Shown here: positions 8,476 to 17,093 of the stretch, piece after piece | Layout of the letters: every line of letters begins with the position of its first letter | How positions within the stretch are numbered: position 1 is the first letter of the stretch | From: Pseudomonas fluorescens | GTDB taxonomy: Bacteria; Pseudomonadota; Gammaproteobacteria; Pseudomonadales; Pseudomonadaceae | DNA length: 33,333 nucleotides | Assembly (NCBI RefSeq): GCF_902497895.1 | Contig: NZ_CABVHQ010000064.1 | Coordinates: 1-33,333, forward strand | Direction of reading: 5' to 3' | Position numbers and translations under genes: made by a program | Notes under the pieces: generated by a model | Told to the model about the DNA's origin: nothing | Seen by the model: the letters and a program-made list of their open reading frames with translations, nothing else | The model's database searches: none

Positions 8476-9296
8476 CCCGTGATACCCGAGATCCGGCCAC
8501 CCGGCCCCGCCTACTGCTCACCTTGCTGGCCCTTGCCTTGCTGTGGCCCGGCATCCGCTTCAGCGAGCTGGACCTGAGCGTACTGGTGGCGAGTGACAGC
8601 CAGAGCGAGATGGGCCGCTTTGTATCAGCCTTCTGGCCACCGGCCCATGGCGAGGAGTTCATTGAACTGCTGTTGCAAGCCACCCTGCAGACCCTGGCCA
8701 TCGCCACGGCCGGAATGGCCCTGGCGTTGCTGTTGGCAGTCCCCGCCAGCCTGTTGGCCAGTCGTGCGCTGTCGCTATCTGCTGCTTCCCGTGCCGGCCA
8801 CCCGAGCCATTGGGGGCATCTGCTGCGTTGGCCTGTACGCGGTTTACTGATCTTCCTGCGCAGCGTGCCGGAAATCGTCTGGGCCCTGCTGTTCGTGCGT
8901 GCCGTCGGCCTCGGCCCGACTGCCGGGGTACTGGCGATTGCCATTACCTACAGCGGCATGCTGGGCAAGGTCTACGCGGAAATTTTCGAGTCGGTCGACC
9001 AGCGCCCGGCCCACGCGCTACTGCAGGCCGGCAGCGGTCGGCTCCCGGCCTTTTGCTACGGAATCCTGCCCAATGTCGCTGCGGAGCTGCTGTCGTACAC
9101 GGTATACCGCTGGGAATGCGCCATCCGCGCCTCGGTGGTGATGGGTTTCGTCGGTGCCGGCGGTCTGGGCCAGCAAATGGATCTGTCGTTGCGCATGTTC
9201 GCCGGCGGTGAAGTGGCCAGTTTGTTACTGACGTTCCTGGTACTGGTGCTATTCGCCGATCAACTCAGCCGCCTGCTGCGCTGGAGGCTGGCATGA
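8469..9296 (+). CDS. ABC transporter permease (PhnE-like), first
   Basis: A 275-residue membrane subunit of the same importer. It has hydrophobic segments near residues 14-28, 70-95, 125-150 and 245-270 and the permease loop before the last part (HALLQAGSGRLPAFCYGILPNV), which contacts the ATPase, followed by VVMGFVGAGGLGQQM, typical of PhnE. It overlaps the ATPase gene by seven bases and the second permease gene by four. Confidence 0.88.
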   Translation: MLTRDTRDPATRPRLLLTLLALALLWPGIRFSELDLSVLVASDSQSEMGRFVSAFWPPAHGEEFIELLLQATLQTLAIATAGMALALLLAVPASLLASRALSLSAASRAGHPSHWGHLLRWPVRGLLIFLRSVPEIVWALLFVRAVGLGPTAGVLAIAITYSGMLGKVYAEIFESVDQRPAHALLQAGSGRLPAFCYGILPNVAAELLSYTVYRWECAIRASVVMGFVGAGGLGQQMDLSLRMFAGGEVASLLLTFLVLVLFADQLSRLLRWRLA

Positions 9297-10060
9297 ATCG
9301 CCTGTTCAACCTGGCACTGCTCCTCTGCATCGCAGCAGCGGTCGTCGCCTCGTTCATCTACCTGGGCATCGACCTCGGCGAGCTCGGCGGCAGCGGCAAC
9401 CTGAAGCAGATGGGCGCTTATGCGCAGCGTTTTCTCAGCCCGGACCTGAGCTCCGGCCACCTGCACGCCATCGGCCACGGCGCCCTGGAAACCATTGCCA
9501 TGTCCGCCCTTGGCACCCTGCTCGCGGGGGTACTCGGTCTGCTATTGGCATTGCCCGCGGCCGGTCGCTTCGGCTGGCCTCTGCAGAGCGCGTCGCGTCT
9601 TGTGCTCAACGCCTTGCGCGCGGTTCCGGAACTGGTGTGGGCCGCGCTGATGGTCCTTGCCGCGGGGCTCGGCCCCAATGCCGGAACCCTGGCACTAGCC
9701 CTGCACACCACCGGCGTGCTCGGCCGTTTGTTCGCCGAAGCGTTGGAAAACACCCCACCAGAACCGGCCGAAGCAATCCGCTTGCAGGGCGGTAATGCCG
9801 TATGGGCGTTCTGTTACGGCACACTGCCCAACCTGTTGCCACAGCTACTGGCCTACATCCTGTACCGCTGGGAAAACAATATCCGCATGGCCAGTGTGCT
9901 CGGCTTCGTCGGCGCCGGTGGCTTGGGGCAAATGCTCTATGTCAGCCTCAGCCTGTTCCAGGAAGCTCAAGCCAGCACGGTTATTCTGGCCATGCTGTTA
10001 CTGGTATTCGCCGTCGATACATTAAGCAGCTGGAGCCGTCAACGCTGGGTCAAAGCCTGA
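9293..10060 (+). CDS. ABC transporter permease (PhnE-like), second
   Basis: A 255-residue permease related to the preceding one: EAIRLQGGNAVWAFCYGTLPNL is the ATPase-contact loop and SVLGFVGAGGLGQML the following segment. Two different permease genes suggest a heterodimeric channel. The start ATG overlaps the stop of the first permease gene (ATGA). It is the last gene of the operon; 10061-10433 has no gene and holds a paired copy of the dispersed repeat. Confidence 0.88.
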   Translation: MNRLFNLALLLCIAAAVVASFIYLGIDLGELGGSGNLKQMGAYAQRFLSPDLSSGHLHAIGHGALETIAMSALGTLLAGVLGLLLALPAAGRFGWPLQSASRLVLNALRAVPELVWAALMVLAAGLGPNAGTLALALHTTGVLGRLFAEALENTPPEPAEAIRLQGGNAVWAFCYGTLPNLLPQLLAYILYRWENNIRMASVLGFVGAGGLGQMLYVSLSLFQEAQASTVILAMLLLVFAVDTLSSWSRQRWVKA

Positions 10061-10185
10061 CTGCTTGCGCAGAACGGATGTATCTGCAAGGCGCCCTGTA
10101 GTCGTTGAGCAGCCGATACTCGGCGTTGGGTCATTGTCACGCAGGCTACGAGGGGGCTAATGCGCCATTTTTTAGGGTATTCACC

Positions 10186-10278
10186 GACCGCTTCTGGCCC
10201 GATTGCTGCCTGTCACGACTGACCGGTCTGGGTCGATTCCGGGCAGTCGCAACCGGCAGCAATCGGCCATTCCGGCCA
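10186..10278. repeat. Inverted pair of dispersed intergenic repeats
   Basis: A minus-oriented half copy (10186-10220, GACCGCTTCTGGCCCGATTG then CTGCCTGTCACGAC) faces a plus-oriented copy (10230-10278, starting GGGTCGATTCC and containing AGCAATCGGCCA). The two can pair imperfectly into a long hairpin behind the importer operon and before the convergent MFS gene, so the pair could end transcripts from both sides. Confidence 0.6.
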
Positions 10279-10433
10279 CTCAACAATAGCGCTGTGCACG
10301 TCCCGGGGCGCGGCCCAATGCGGACATGCCTTTGGACAAACTTCGCTGCCGCTAGCGTTGCTTTGTTGTGTCGAATTTCGCGAGCGGCGTTGGAGCAATC
10401 CGCCCGATCCAGTGCTGGTTGGCGCGGGCTGTC

Positions 10434-12029
10434 TCACGCTACGGTTCGCGCAGCGCGCACTTTCGCGTATCGCGTGAGTCCGATCTTGATGCCGACCAGC
10501 ATGGGGGCGGCGATTGCAAAAAGCAGGGCAACTGCGATGAACGCTGTATCGAAGGCAATCACTGTGGACTGACCTGTCACGATCCGGCCCAGAAGGCTTG
10601 TCGCTGCCCGGCTGGCGGCCGCTGCATCCATCCCTTTCACCGTCAGCATGGCTGTCGTGGTCGTCAGCCGTTCGATGACCGCGGCCCCCCCTAGGGTGAC
10701 GTTAGCGCCGAGGACCACGGCATTGGCGACGACGTTATGCTCGATCAGGGTCTGGAGCGCTGCGACTCCCATAAGACCACCCAGCTGGCGACCCGTATTG
10801 AAGAGGCCTATTCCACAGGCGAGGTTTCGGCTGTTGAGATTGCTGAAAGCGATCAGAGTGATCGATAGAAACAGGAAGCCAAGGCCCAGGCCGCGCAACA
10901 GGATGGCGGCCATCATGTCGTCGGTGCCGCTTTCGCTGGTCGAACCGGACAGCATCCACATCGCAACCATGATCATCAGGATTCCAAAGGGCACTGTGGC
11001 GAACCGCGGAACGCGGCGGACCTGCATGAGAAAGGCGGCAATGAGCAGCGCGCCGATAAAAAACCCGCCACTGGGCAACAGCAGCTGGCCGGCATCGGTA
11101 GGCGTGAACGCGAGGACCGACAGGGCGAACGCCGGAATCAGGAACGCGCTGCCGAACAAGGCGGCGCCAGCGACAAAACTGACGATAAAGGCGAAGGAAA
11201 AATCGCTCGATTTGAACAGGGTGAAGTCGAGCAGACCTTGGCCTTTGGCCAACACTTGTTGGCCGAGAAATGCCAGCAGAGCGGCTGTGCCGATCACGCT
11301 CAGCCACAGGATGCGCGGCGCCTCGAACCAGTCCCATCGGCTGCCCTGGCTGAGAACGTAGGTGAAACAGAACAGGGTGGCAGCGATCAGTGAGAAGCCG
11401 ATCCAGTCAAACGGACGGTGCCGGACCTTGGCGGGCATTGGGCCGTCTGCGATCAGCAAAAGTCCGGTAGCCGCCAAGGCAAGTGGAACAACGCTGAAGA
11501 AGATCCATGTCCAGGATTGGCTATCGATCAACCACCCTTGCAGAGCCGGGGCGAGCGTCGCGGGCGCGACAACGGCGCCCATGGCAAACAGGGCTTGAAG
11601 GAAGGGTTGATGGGATCGCCGCCAGGCGCGAAATATGATCACCTGGCCCCCGACCAGCAGGGTGCCGCTGGCGAAGCCCTGAATAATTCGAAGAGCCACC
11701 AGCAGGTCCAACCGCGCGGTGATGGCGGCAATGCCGCACGCCAGGCCCATGACCAGGGTTGAGCCGATGATCACATGACGCGGATCGAATCGCTTCATCA
11801 GCCACGGAGCGGTCATGAACCCGATCAACTTGAGCGCGGTGTAGCCGATATCCAACCAGGCAAACTCATCAGGCGTTGCATAGGTGTCGCCGATGATATC
11901 GCCGCGTCCGAGCGACAGAACGGTGCTGGCGATCGCCTCCGTCAGCGCGGCAAGCACGATGCCTGCAATGAGCAGGACACCGGACGTAGCGCTGGCGTTG
12001 CTCCGCGTGGCGGTGGCAAGCGTGGTCAT
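10434..12029 (-). CDS. MFS efflux transporter, DHA2 / EmrB-QacA type (14 TM)
   Basis: A 531-residue polytopic membrane protein that would export drugs or other compounds by proton antiport. Seen: many hydrophobic segments along the whole length, the region ALKLIGFMTAPWLMKRFDPRHV corresponding to the loop between helices 2 and 3, RIIQGFASGTLLVGGQVII (helix 4, with the RxxQG motif of DHA2 members) and MGAVVAPATLAPALQGWLID (the motif C region, antiporter type). The length fits 14-TM members. Its ATG overlaps the stop of the HlyD-family adaptor gene by four bases, so the two form an EmrAB-like pair; an outer membrane channel gene is not present here. Confidence 0.88.
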   Translation of the reverse strand: MTTLATATRSNASATSGVLLIAGIVLAALTEAIASTVLSLGRGDIIGDTYATPDEFAWLDIGYTALKLIGFMTAPWLMKRFDPRHVIIGSTLVMGLACGIAAITARLDLLVALRIIQGFASGTLLVGGQVIIFRAWRRSHQPFLQALFAMGAVVAPATLAPALQGWLIDSQSWTWIFFSVVPLALAATGLLLIADGPMPAKVRHRPFDWIGFSLIAATLFCFTYVLSQGSRWDWFEAPRILWLSVIGTAALLAFLGQQVLAKGQGLLDFTLFKSSDFSFAFIVSFVAGAALFGSAFLIPAFALSVLAFTPTDAGQLLLPSGGFFIGALLIAAFLMQVRRVPRFATVPFGILMIMVAMWMLSGSTSESGTDDMMAAILLRGLGLGFLFLSITLIAFSNLNSRNLACGIGLFNTGRQLGGLMGVAALQTLIEHNVVANAVVLGANVTLGGAAVIERLTTTTAMLTVKGMDAAAASRAATSLLGRIVTGQSTVIAFDTAFIAVALLFAIAAPMLVGIKIGLTRYAKVRAARTVA

Positions 12030-13123
12030 GAGCCGCCCCCTTGCGCAACCTCGACACGCGCGGACAGGCCCGGCACGATGCGGCCCGGCAACGGGTTATG
12101 GGCAAGCCGGATCTTTACCGGAACCCGCTGCACGACACGCACAAAGTTCCCGGTCGCGTTGTCTGTGGGGAGCAAGCTGAACGCCGACCCGCTACCCGGT
12201 GCAAAGCTGTCGACCACGCCTTCAAGTGCCCCGTCAGGATAGCCGTCGACCGTGATGCGCACGCGCTGACCGGGGCGGATATGTTCGAGCTGGGTTTCCT
12301 TGAAATTCGCCACGACCCACACATCGTTGACCGGCACGATATCGAGCAAGGAAACGCCCGGAGTAACGAAGCGGCCGACGCGAACCTGGCGGTTACCGAT
12401 TACGCCACCGACAGGCGCGCGCACCACGGTGCTGTCGAGATCGATCTGGGCCAGATCGCGCGCGGCCTGTGCCTGCGTCACCGCAGCAACGGCAGCTTCT
12501 CGCTCGGCCACCAGGACGGCGATGTGTTGCTGTTGCGCCTCCACCGTTGCCGATGCTGCCGATACCGTCGCCTCGGCTCTGGATCGTGCCGTTCCGGTTT
12601 CATCGACCAGGGCTTGGCTGACCGCGTTGCTGACAATAAGTTTGCGGCTGCGATAGTGGGTCTTGGTCGCCAGATTCATCTCGGCTGCGGCCGAACGTCT
12701 TTGCGCTTCGGCCTGTCGAATCAGGGCGCGCTGAAGCTGGGTTTCGGCATCGACATGGATCAGGCGAGCCTGGGCCGCGCTGACATTGGCCACGGCTTGC
12801 GCAAGCTTCGCGCGATAGTCCCGATCGTCGATCCGGAACAGGACGTCACCCGCCCGGACGGTCTGGTTGTCCTCGACCTCTACCGCAGTGACATAGCCGG
12901 CAACCTTGGCGGCGAGCGAGGTGAGGTCGCCGCGGACATAAGCGTTGTCGGTCGAGGTCGCGCCGCTCGAAAGCGCCATGGCCCATCCGGCCGCCACGAC
13001 CACCACTGCGCCGATGCACAGCAGTATGCCGATGATCTTTCTCTTGCTTTGCCGCGCCACTACGACAGCGGTCTCGGCGCTTGCGCCGGTGGCAATGGCG
13101 GCCTTGTCCTGGAGCGCGTTCAT
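12026..13123 (-). CDS. HlyD/EmrA-family membrane fusion protein
   Basis: A 365-residue periplasmic adaptor for the adjacent MFS pump. It has one N-terminal membrane anchor (IIGILLCIGAVVVVAAGWAMAL, residues 30-51), the EmrA-type start of the barrel STDNAYVRGDLTSLAAKVAG, the lipoyl half VEDNQTVRAGDVLFRID, a long alanine-rich helical hairpin (residues 100-210) and the return strand APVGGVIGNRQVRVGRFV. The gene lies directly upstream of the transporter gene and shares four bases with it. The broken NAD(P)-binding gene lies 98 bases upstream on the same strand. Confidence 0.88.
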   Translation of the reverse strand: MNALQDKAAIATGASAETAVVVARQSKRKIIGILLCIGAVVVVAAGWAMALSSGATSTDNAYVRGDLTSLAAKVAGYVTAVEVEDNQTVRAGDVLFRIDDRDYRAKLAQAVANVSAAQARLIHVDAETQLQRALIRQAEAQRRSAAAEMNLATKTHYRSRKLIVSNAVSQALVDETGTARSRAEATVSAASATVEAQQQHIAVLVAEREAAVAAVTQAQAARDLAQIDLDSTVVRAPVGGVIGNRQVRVGRFVTPGVSLLDIVPVNDVWVVANFKETQLEHIRPGQRVRITVDGYPDGALEGVVDSFAPGSGSAFSLLPTDNATGNFVRVVQRVPVKIRLAHNPLPGRIVPGLSARVEVAQGGGS

Positions 13124-13221
13124 GTTCTCATTTCCTGTTCAATGCCAATGACCTGCAGCAGCCACAGGGCGGCAGTAGCCTGCCGCCCGGCTGTCAAGCG
13201 TCGATGAGCGCGTTGATTGGC

Positions 13222-13984
13222 TCAGCGCCCGGCTTGCGCCGTCGACTGGCTGAGCCAGTCCTCGAAGCGGATTGCGCCCAGGCGCGGGCTCTTGCCGGGG
13301 GTCAGCGATTGATCGTCGAGCAGCGCGCCGAAGTAGCGCGCGTGCACGTCCGGCACGACCTTGCGGGTGTCCTGGGTTACCCGCAGAAAGCGCCTGACCA
13401 GTTCGTCGAGCGGCATGGCCTCGGGACCGGCGACTTCGACCGTGCCATTGACCGGCGATGCCAGCGTGACATCGGCAAGCGCTGCCACCACGTCGTCCGA
13501 CGCCATCGGCTGGATCAGCGCTGGCGACAGGAAAATTTTCTCGCCGACGGTGGCCGACTGCGCAATGCCGCCGACAAACTCGAAGAACTGCGTGGCACGC
13601 ACAATGGTGTAAGGAATGCCGGACGCGTTGATGAGGTTTTCCTGCGCGACCTTGGCCCGGAAATAGCCGTTTTCCGGAAGCCGTTCGCTGCCGACGATCG
13701 ACAGGGCAACGTGATGGCGAACCCCCGCGGCAGCTTCCGCAGCCAGCAGGTTACGGCTCGAGGTTTCGAAGAATTCGAGGACCGCTTTGTCTTCCCACGA
13801 CGGCGCGTTGGCCACGTCGACGACGATCTCAGCGCCATCCATCGCTTCGGCCAGGCCCTCGCGGGTGATGCTGTTCACGCCCCGTGTTGGGGGATGCTGC
13901 GAGTGCGTCTAAGCCGCGCTCGCGGAGGTTCTGCACAAGTTTCGATCCGATGAGGCCGGTGCCTCCGATGACGACGATCTTCAT
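13222..13984 (-). pseudogene. NAD(P)-binding NmrA/SDR-like gene with a one-base frameshift
   Basis: The N-terminus, MKIVVIGGTGLIGSKLVQNL (ATG at 13984, GGAGAG upstream), contains the Rossmann motif GGTGLIG. After ALAASPNTG the frame is lost. The next frame continues at once with VNSITREGLAEAMDGAEIVV and runs to the normal end near 13222 (VVDVANAPSWEDKAVLEFFE, FRAKVAQENLINASGIPYTIVRATQFFEF). The break is at the run of four C at 13880-13883; removing one base restores a 253-residue protein, and the total span of 763 bases is one base more than a multiple of three. It could be real decay or a sequencing error in a homopolymer. The intact family binds NAD(P)H as an atypical reductase or redox sensor. 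Confidence 0.85.
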
Positions 13985-14239
13985 GGGTTCTCTCCGCTTC
14001 CCGACGGCAACCATTGCTGTCGATGTAGAGAAAGAGTGCCTGCGGCCGTGAGGGAAGTCCTTGTGCCGGCCTTGAGTTTGCCTTCGGGCAATCTTGGTTT
14101 TTCGTCCAAAGAAGCAGTGTGCGACTGGCATCCCTTGCTGGACGGTGCAGCGGTTTACGCGCTGCCGTATTATCGACACCACGTATTAATCGCCAGCTCG
14201 GACACGGAGTCGAGGGCGCTCGACCAGGGGATACTCACC

Positions 14240-15838
14240 TTGCAATTCGTGTTTGAAGACTACGTGCTCGATCAGGAGCGCCGGGAACTGACCTTGTGCG
14301 GGCAAGTCGTGGCCGTCGGGCCGCAGGTCTTCGATCTATTGCTGCAGCTCGTCAGCAACCGCGATCGCGTCGTCAGCAAGGACGACTTGCTCCAGGCGGT
14401 GTGGAGCGGCCGGATCGTCTTGGAATCGACAATCACCAGCCACATCAATGCGGTGCGCAAGGCCATCGGCGATACCGGCGAGGAGCAGCGTCTGGTTCGC
14501 ACGGTCCCCCGCAAGGGTTACCGCTTCGTCGGCGAGATCAAGGTCGGCGAGATCGGGGAAGCGCGACAGCCTGAGTGGTCAGGCATCAACGAACGCGTGC
14601 CCGCTGACCCGAAGGAATCGCCCCCCTCCACGCTCGTCCTGCCGGACAAACCCTCTATTACCGTCTTGCCCTTCCAGAACCTGAGCGGCGATCCGGAGCA
14701 GGAATATTTCGCCGACGGCATGGTGGAAGACATCATCGCCGCCCTGTCGCGTATCCGCTGGCTGTTCGTCATCGCGCGCAATTCGAGCTTCACCTACAAA
14801 GGTCGGGCGGTGGACGCCAAGGGCGTCGGCCAGGAGCTCGGCGTGCGCTACGAGCTGGAAGGTAGCGTGCGCAAGTCCGGGAACAAGGTTCGCATCACCG
14901 GGCAGCTCATCGACGCGACGACCGGGACGCATATCTGGGCGGAGCGCTTCGAAGGCATGCTCGACGACATCTTCGAGCTGCAGGATCAAATCGCCGAAAG
15001 CGTCGTCGGTGCCATTGCGCCGCAGCTCGAACGGGCGGAAATCGAGCGTGCCAAGCGCAAACCGACGGAAAGCCTGGACGCCTACGACTATTACCTGCGC
15101 GGCATGGCGAAACTGCACAGCGGCACCCGCGAAGCCATCGAGGAGGCGCTGCCGTTGTTCTACAAGGCTATCGAACTCGATCCGGAATTTGCATCGGCCT
15201 ATGGCATGGCGGCCTGGTGCCACTTCTGGCGCAAGATAAATGGCTGGATGAGCGATCGGACTCGAGAGATCGCCGAGGGCGCGCGGCTCGCGCGTCTGGC
15301 GGTGGAGCTCGGCCGGGATGATGCGGTGGCGCTGACGCGAGGCGGACATGCACTTGCCCATCTCGCCGGCGATGTCGATGGCGGCATTGCCCTGCTCGAC
15401 CGGGCACGCCTGCTCAATCCCAACCTCGCCCCCGCCTGGTACCTGGGCGGTATCCTGCGCGCTCTGCGCGGTGAAACAGACGAAGCGATTGAGCATTTGG
15501 CGCATGCCACTCGCTTGAGTCCGCTGGATCCGGAAATGTTCAGGATGCAGGTCGGGATGGCGCTCGCGCATTTCTTCGCCGGGCACTTCGACGCCGCTTC
15601 GGCCTGGGCGGAAAAAGCCCTGGGAAACCTGCCCTGCCTCCTGGTGCCGGTTGCCCTGATGGCGGCCAGTCATGCGCTCAGCGGACGAATGGACAAAGCG
15701 CAGCGGGCGATGCAGCGCCTGCACGAGCTGGATCCATCGTTGCGCCTCTCCCACCTGAAGGACTGGCTGCCCATCCAACGGCCCGAGGATCTCGCGCGGT
15801 TCGCGGATGGACTGCGGCTGGCCGGGTTGCCCGAGTGA
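14240..15838 (+). CDS. Winged-helix transcriptional regulator with TolB-like and TPR domains (CadC/adenylate-cyclase-type architecture)
   Basis: About 532 residues. Residues 1-100 are an OmpR/ToxR-type winged helix (QFVFEDYVLDQERRELTLCG, RVVSKDDLLQAVWSGRIV, TSHINAVRKAIGD, RTVPRKGYRFVGEI). Residues 140-260 are the TolB-like domain often fused to class III adenylate cyclases and such regulators (SITVLPFQNLSGDPEQEYFA, EGSVRKSGNKVRITGQLIDA, THIWAERFEG). The rest is TPR-like helical repeats. No cyclase domain or membrane helix is visible, so it is probably a cytosolic regulator. I chose the TTG at 14240 because AGGGG precedes it at 9 bases and the protein then begins as its relatives do; a GTG at 14036 is the longest alternative. 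It is divergent from the SDR-efflux genes and is their likely regulator. Confidence 0.8.
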   Translation: MQFVFEDYVLDQERRELTLCGQVVAVGPQVFDLLLQLVSNRDRVVSKDDLLQAVWSGRIVLESTITSHINAVRKAIGDTGEEQRLVRTVPRKGYRFVGEIKVGEIGEARQPEWSGINERVPADPKESPPSTLVLPDKPSITVLPFQNLSGDPEQEYFADGMVEDIIAALSRIRWLFVIARNSSFTYKGRAVDAKGVGQELGVRYELEGSVRKSGNKVRITGQLIDATTGTHIWAERFEGMLDDIFELQDQIAESVVGAIAPQLERAEIERAKRKPTESLDAYDYYLRGMAKLHSGTREAIEEALPLFYKAIELDPEFASAYGMAAWCHFWRKINGWMSDRTREIAEGARLARLAVELGRDDAVALTRGGHALAHLAGDVDGGIALLDRARLLNPNLAPAWYLGGILRALRGETDEAIEHLAHATRLSPLDPEMFRMQVGMALAHFFAGHFDAASAWAEKALGNLPCLLVPVALMAASHALSGRMDKAQRAMQRLHELDPSLRLSHLKDWLPIQRPEDLARFADGLRLAGLPE

Positions 15839-15930
15839 CCGCGATAATGATTGCAGGCAATACGCTGGATGGTGCATCCAGCACTTGAACCGTTACCACG
15901 ACGAGTGTCTTCAGTCATTGAATGGATGTA

Positions 15931-16881
15931 TCAATGTGCGTCGCAGTCTCCAGGAATGTCATCCCAGTAGGGCGGCGTGCCAATGGCGTTAAGAAAGAAA
16001 TCCCAAACTAATCGCACTTTTTGCGAGCGAAGCCGATTTTCGGGTGATAACAGATGTATTTGACTTGGCGTCGCCTCCACGGACCCATCCCATTCGGGCA
16101 GAAGCCGGATCAACTCTTTCTTCCTGAAGCTCTCTTTGTTGAATAGCCAGGAAGGAAAGAAAACGATGCCCCTTCCAGCCAGTGCCGCTTCCACAAGCAC
16201 CTCAGCGTTGTTGCTTCGTAGCGGGCCCTGAACATCGATGATTTCTAATGTCTCGCTCTCAGGGTGCCGAAAATACCAGCGCTGCGCCCCGCCCGTACCC
16301 TTATAGACCAGACAGGAATGATTTCGGAGTTCCTGCGGCGACCTGGGTTTTCCATATTTCTCCACATACTCCGCGCTTGCGCATAGCACGTAGCGTTGGT
16401 CGCAAATTTTACGTCCTATTAAACCCGAGTCCTCTAAATGTCCTACTCGGAATGTGATATCGGCGCCCTCCTGGACCGGATCAATGAACGCATCGGTGAC
16501 AGTCAGCTCCACCGTCAATTCGGGGTATAGCAGGTACAAACCATTGAGGAGCTTCACGATGTGAAGATGGCCGAAAGCGATAGGTGCGTTGATCCGTACA
16601 AGGCCACGAACGTCGCCACCTTTACCGCTGACTTCTTCGTCCGCTGCGTCCAGCAATTCCAGGATTTCCCGGATCCGAACGTAATATCGCTCACCCGCGT
16701 CGGTGAGTTTCACCGCGCGAGTATTGCGATACAGGAGCTGTTGTCCAATCTCACGCTCGAGCGCCGCAATGAAGCGTGAAACCGATGAGGCTGGAACCTG
16801 GAAGTGGCGGGCTGTCGCGGAAAAGCTGCCTGTCACGGCCACCATCGCGAAGAATCTGTGGGCTTTTAGATGCAATGACAA
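15931..16881 (-). CDS. LysR-family transcriptional regulator
   Basis: About 316 residues: N-terminal winged helix-turn-helix (HLKAHRFFAMVAVTGSFSAT, VPASSVSRFIAALEREIGQQ, LLYRNTRAVKLTDAGERYY) and a periplasmic-binding-like effector domain (VRINAPIAFGHLHIVKLL onward). The start is probably the TTG at 16881, with GAGG 5 bases upstream; another TTG at 16875 and one at 16923 are possible. It belongs to the group near AaeR/DsdC-like regulators that control a divergent gene. That gene here is the Old Yellow Enzyme at 17094, and a perfect palindrome lies between them. Confidence 0.86.
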   Translation of the reverse strand: MSLHLKAHRFFAMVAVTGSFSATARHFQVPASSVSRFIAALEREIGQQLLYRNTRAVKLTDAGERYYVRIREILELLDAADEEVSGKGGDVRGLVRINAPIAFGHLHIVKLLNGLYLLYPELTVELTVTDAFIDPVQEGADITFRVGHLEDSGLIGRKICDQRYVLCASAEYVEKYGKPRSPQELRNHSCLVYKGTGGAQRWYFRHPESETLEIIDVQGPLRSNNAEVLVEAALAGRGIVFFPSWLFNKESFRKKELIRLLPEWDGSVEATPSQIHLLSPENRLRSQKVRLVWDFFLNAIGTPPYWDDIPGDCDAH

Positions 16882-16979
16882 GTCTCCCTCAGGGGGGCCG
16901 AGGAGGCTGCGATGGCCAGCCAATGCTGAGCTGATACCGCGCTTCGAGCCTCTAAATCAATCAAGTATAAGCGCGCAAA

Positions 16980-16994
16980 TTGCTATTCTAGCAA
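16980..16994. promoter_or_regulatory. Candidate LysR operator between the regulator and the Old Yellow Enzyme gene
   Basis: TTGCTATTCTAGCAA is a perfect 6-3-6 palindrome that contains the LysR-type T-N11-A pattern. It lies about 100 bases from each of the divergent start codons, where such regulators usually bind. Confidence 0.5.
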
Positions 16995-17093
16995 CAGTGT
17001 TTTGCTTTTAGGCTTGATTGTGGCTGTTTTGGCAACCTCCTACCATGGCGCCAATGCATAGACATGCTTTACCCCACTTGGAGGCCCCGATTC

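Noticed and set aside
10105..10572. 155-codon plus reading frame between the importer and MFS genes
   Set aside because: It runs through the inverted repeats and into the end of the MFS gene, with no ribosome binding site.
14579..15877. 432-codon minus-strand reading frame opposite the TPR regulator
   Set aside because: It lies fully over a gene with clear domains and has an unlikely histidine/arginine-rich composition.
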